Source: Bacillota bacterium | GTDB lineage: Bacteria; Bacillota; Clostridia; Lachnospirales; Lachnospiraceae | Reading direction: 5' to 3' | DNA length: 7,649 nt | Assembly (NCBI GenBank): GCA_023424995.1 | Contig: JAFADH010000215.1 | Coordinates: 1 to 7,649 of the forward strand | Shown: positions 6,158 through 7,649 of the stretch, in pieces | Position numbering within the stretch: position 1 is the stretch's first letter | Layout: every line of letters begins with the position of its first letter | Position numbers and translations under genes: made by a program | The notes under the pieces: model-generated | Seen by the model: the letters and a program-made list of their open reading frames with translations, nothing else | Databases searched by the model: none | What the model was told of the DNA's origin: nothing

Positions 6158-6185
6158 AATATAATTCACATAATACACAAAACAA
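6158..6185 (-). promoter_or_regulatory. Candidate promoter for the lipoprotein gene
   Basis: On the minus strand TTGTTT (6180-6185) and TATATT (6158-6163) are 16 nt apart, giving a start near 6151 and a leader of about 50 nt. The -35 directly abuts one copy of a 16-bp direct repeat (6186-6201). The match to consensus is moderate. Confidence 0.4.
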
Positions 6186-6262
6186 GTTATCCGGTAAAAA
6201 TATAAATTCTTCCTGCCATCAAGTATGGATTCTATTCCTTCCTGTTATCCCTTGGTAAAAAT
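6186..6262. repeat. Pair of 16-bp direct repeats upstream of the lipoprotein promoter
   Basis: GTTATCC+GGTAAAAAT occurs contiguously at 6186-6201 and again at 6244-6262, where CTT is inserted between the two halves. The spacing of roughly 58-61 bp is near six helical turns. A related ATTC(C)TTCCTG sequence follows the first copy and precedes the second. The position next to the -35 box suggests regulator sites. Confidence 0.55.
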
Positions 6263-6344
6263 TAGACGACAAAAGCTGTCATACGGTTTCCACAGCATTA
6301 ACTCCGTTCCTAAGAGGATGCCTTGTTAAGGTGTTACATAGCTT

Positions 6345-6374
6345 TGCAGCCTGCTCCTTACGGGACAGGCTGCA
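6345..6374 (-). terminator. Stem-loop after the GGDEF gene
   Basis: TGCAGCCTG (6345-6353) and CAGGCTGCA (6366-6374) form a perfect 9-bp stem with a 12-nt loop, starting 6 nt past the stop codon of the diguanylate cyclase gene. The following transcribed bases (AAGCTATG) are not U-rich, so it is a 3'-end hairpin of uncertain terminator strength. Confidence 0.5.
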
Positions 6375-6380
6375 TAAGTC

Positions 6381-7649
6381 TCATTGGGCCGGCAATTCAA
6401 TTCCCGGTTTTTTCCTGGCTTTATTCTGGTACATGTCCATGTCTACAATTTCGATTATCTGCTCCAGGCTAAGCTTCATATCCGGTTTATAGGAGAATAC
6501 CCCAAGGCTTGCGTTTATCTGATAGGGCTTGTGCCTGTTCCGGTTCAGAATATCAAACCGCTGTGCGATTTTGGCACATAATTCCTTGATTTCCTGTTCG
6601 CTGCTGTGATCAAACAATATCATGAACTCATCCCCGCCATATCGGAGAAGGATATCATCCGGATGAAGCTCCTCCTTTATGACTCTGCAGACCTCGATAA
6701 TCAAAGCATCTCCTTCCAGATGCCCGAAGGTATCATTTACCGCCTTAAGATTATCAACATCAAAAAAACAGAGATTGAATTCCTCATTATTGCGCAATAC
6801 GGTGTCAAATTTTCTCTCGATAAGCTCCATTCCGGCTCTTCTGTTTAAAGCTCCCGTCATTGAGTCGGTAGACGCATGAACGGATAATTCCTTCTCCAGC
6901 CGTTTTATTTCACTGATGTCCGCAATTCCGCTTAATACGGACTTCTCACCGAAATAGTCAATCAGCTCATAGTTAGCTACGGCATACTTGACCTGTCCGG
7001 ATAAGGCCTTCTGCTCCACCGGATAATCATTTACCTTTCCGGCCGACTCCAATATCTTTCGAATGCCGTCATAATCTCTGGGATATCTGAACAGGGATTT
7101 ATGGTCTGTTATCTCGGATGTGTCTCCGGGGATATCATAAAACAACACCGCCTTTTGGTTTGCATAGAGGATCTTACCATCCTCAAACCGGGATATCAGA
7201 AGGGGAAATGGATTAATCTCAAACAGCTTGATGAAGGTCCTCTTATCCTCCTTCAAAAGATCCTCCGTCATAAAGTTTTTTACATTATAGCGGTACATGA
7301 TCAGGAATAAAATAATCGCTACTAAGACGGTGGTCGTAGAGTTATACTGCTTAATATTAACGGAATTATCCTTGTAAAAGCGGGAAATGCCCATAATGAA
7401 TAAAATATGGTTAACACTGTAAATGGCGATCACCCATTTCGGATAAATGGGTACCACAAGTGCTGCCACAAGAATGATCAGAACATAAGCATCAATATTG
7501 CCTGTAAACCTCTGGCTGTTTAAGGACAGGGCGGATGCGATTATAACCGATACCGACAGTTCCAAAAGAATCAGGACCTTGGCGGCACGGGAATATTGCC
7601 TGTTTTGTTTTTCAAGCAGTTTGCAAACCACAAGATAGGATACCGTAAG
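6381..7649 (-). CDS. Membrane-anchored PAS-GGDEF diguanylate cyclase, 5' end beyond the window
   Basis: Synthesises cyclic di-GMP from two GTP. The frame is open to the window edge (422 codons seen). A GTG at 7631 could give 416 aa but has no ribosome site, and the upstream codons read LTVSYLVV, like a further membrane segment, so the gene is taken as truncated. Numbering from that GTG, membrane helices lie near 17-36, 48-63, 66-82 and 99-113. A PAS-like domain spans about 132-245 (FPLLISRFEDGKILYANQKA to GIADISEIKRLE), then a short coiled linker. The GGDEF domain has DSMTGALNRR (256-265), metal Asp291 in FFDVDN, FGHLEGD, and an intact catalytic RYGGDEF (330-336). The product-inhibition RxxD motif is changed to HPDD (323-326). 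It is probably a signal-responsive active cyclase; the signal is unknown. It is followed by a stem-loop, then the lipoprotein gene. Confidence 0.92.
   Translation of the reverse strand, partial: LTVSYLVVCKLLEKQNRQYSRAAKVLILLELSVSVIIASALSLNSQRFTGNIDAYVLIILVAALVVPIYPKWVIAIYSVNHILFIMGISRFYKDNSVNIKQYNSTTTVLVAIILFLIMYRYNVKNFMTEDLLKEDKRTFIKLFEINPFPLLISRFEDGKILYANQKAVLFYDIPGDTSEITDHKSLFRYPRDYDGIRKILESAGKVNDYPVEQKALSGQVKYAVANYELIDYFGEKSVLSGIADISEIKRLEKELSVHASTDSMTGALNRRAGMELIERKFDTVLRNNEEFNLCFFDVDNLKAVNDTFGHLEGDALIIEVCRVIKEELHPDDILLRYGGDEFMILFDHSSEQEIKELCAKIAQRFDILNRNRHKPYQINASLGVFSYKPDMKLSLEQIIEIVDMDMYQNKARKKPGIELPAQ

Noticed and set aside
6244..6330. Short minus-strand ORFs in the GGDEF-lipoprotein gap, such as a 17-codon frame beginning MLWKPYDS
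   Set aside because: The ribosome site spacing is poor (about 3 nt), the frame is very short, and there is no compositional sign of coding.

Overview
The window looks like a chromosomal stretch from a low-to-mid-GC Gram-positive anaerobe of the class Clostridia, most likely a Lachnospiraceae relative. The grounds are GGAGG-type ribosome sites, AT-rich gaps with TATAAT-type promoters, a [4Fe-4S]-type PurF with a propeptide, an ADSL-like PurB, a lipoprotein with a Gram-positive lipobox, and a membrane-anchored PAS-GGDEF protein. The genus is inferred from protein character only. I see no mobile element, CRISPR array, tRNA or rRNA.

Layout from left to right. A HIT-family hydrolase (19-462, minus) and a 67-aa HMA-fold protein lacking the metal-binding CxxC (656-859, plus) are divergent and share a 193-nt promoter region. 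The HMA gene converges on purB across a 145-nt gap that holds a four-armed tandem hairpin and a 12-bp stem-loop. Three purine genes follow on the minus strand, transcribed purC (4311-5021), purF (2667-4124), purB (1005-2438). They are separated by 186-228 nt gaps with hairpins, a good promoter in front of purB, and an unexplained 42-codon open frame. A 305-nt AT-rich gap lies upstream of purC. Next come a secreted lipoprotein with a DUF3221-like N-terminal region (5327-6100, minus) and a diguanylate cyclase whose 5' end runs off the window (6381 to beyond 7649, minus).

Functionally, PurF catalyses the first committed step of de novo purine synthesis (PRPP to phosphoribosylamine). PurC makes SAICAR, and PurB removes fumarate from SAICAR and later from adenylosuccinate. 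The HIT protein may act on nucleotide conjugates, but its placement is not evidence of a pathway link. The lipoprotein and the cyclase look like separate units.

Most of the window is ordinary housekeeping. The parts worth a second look are in the gaps: the cryptic frame in the purF-purB gap, paired 16-bp direct repeats abutting the lipoprotein promoter, the four-armed hairpin after the HMA gene, and the CxxC-less HMA protein itself. I did not find convincing evidence of a wholly new multi-gene system.
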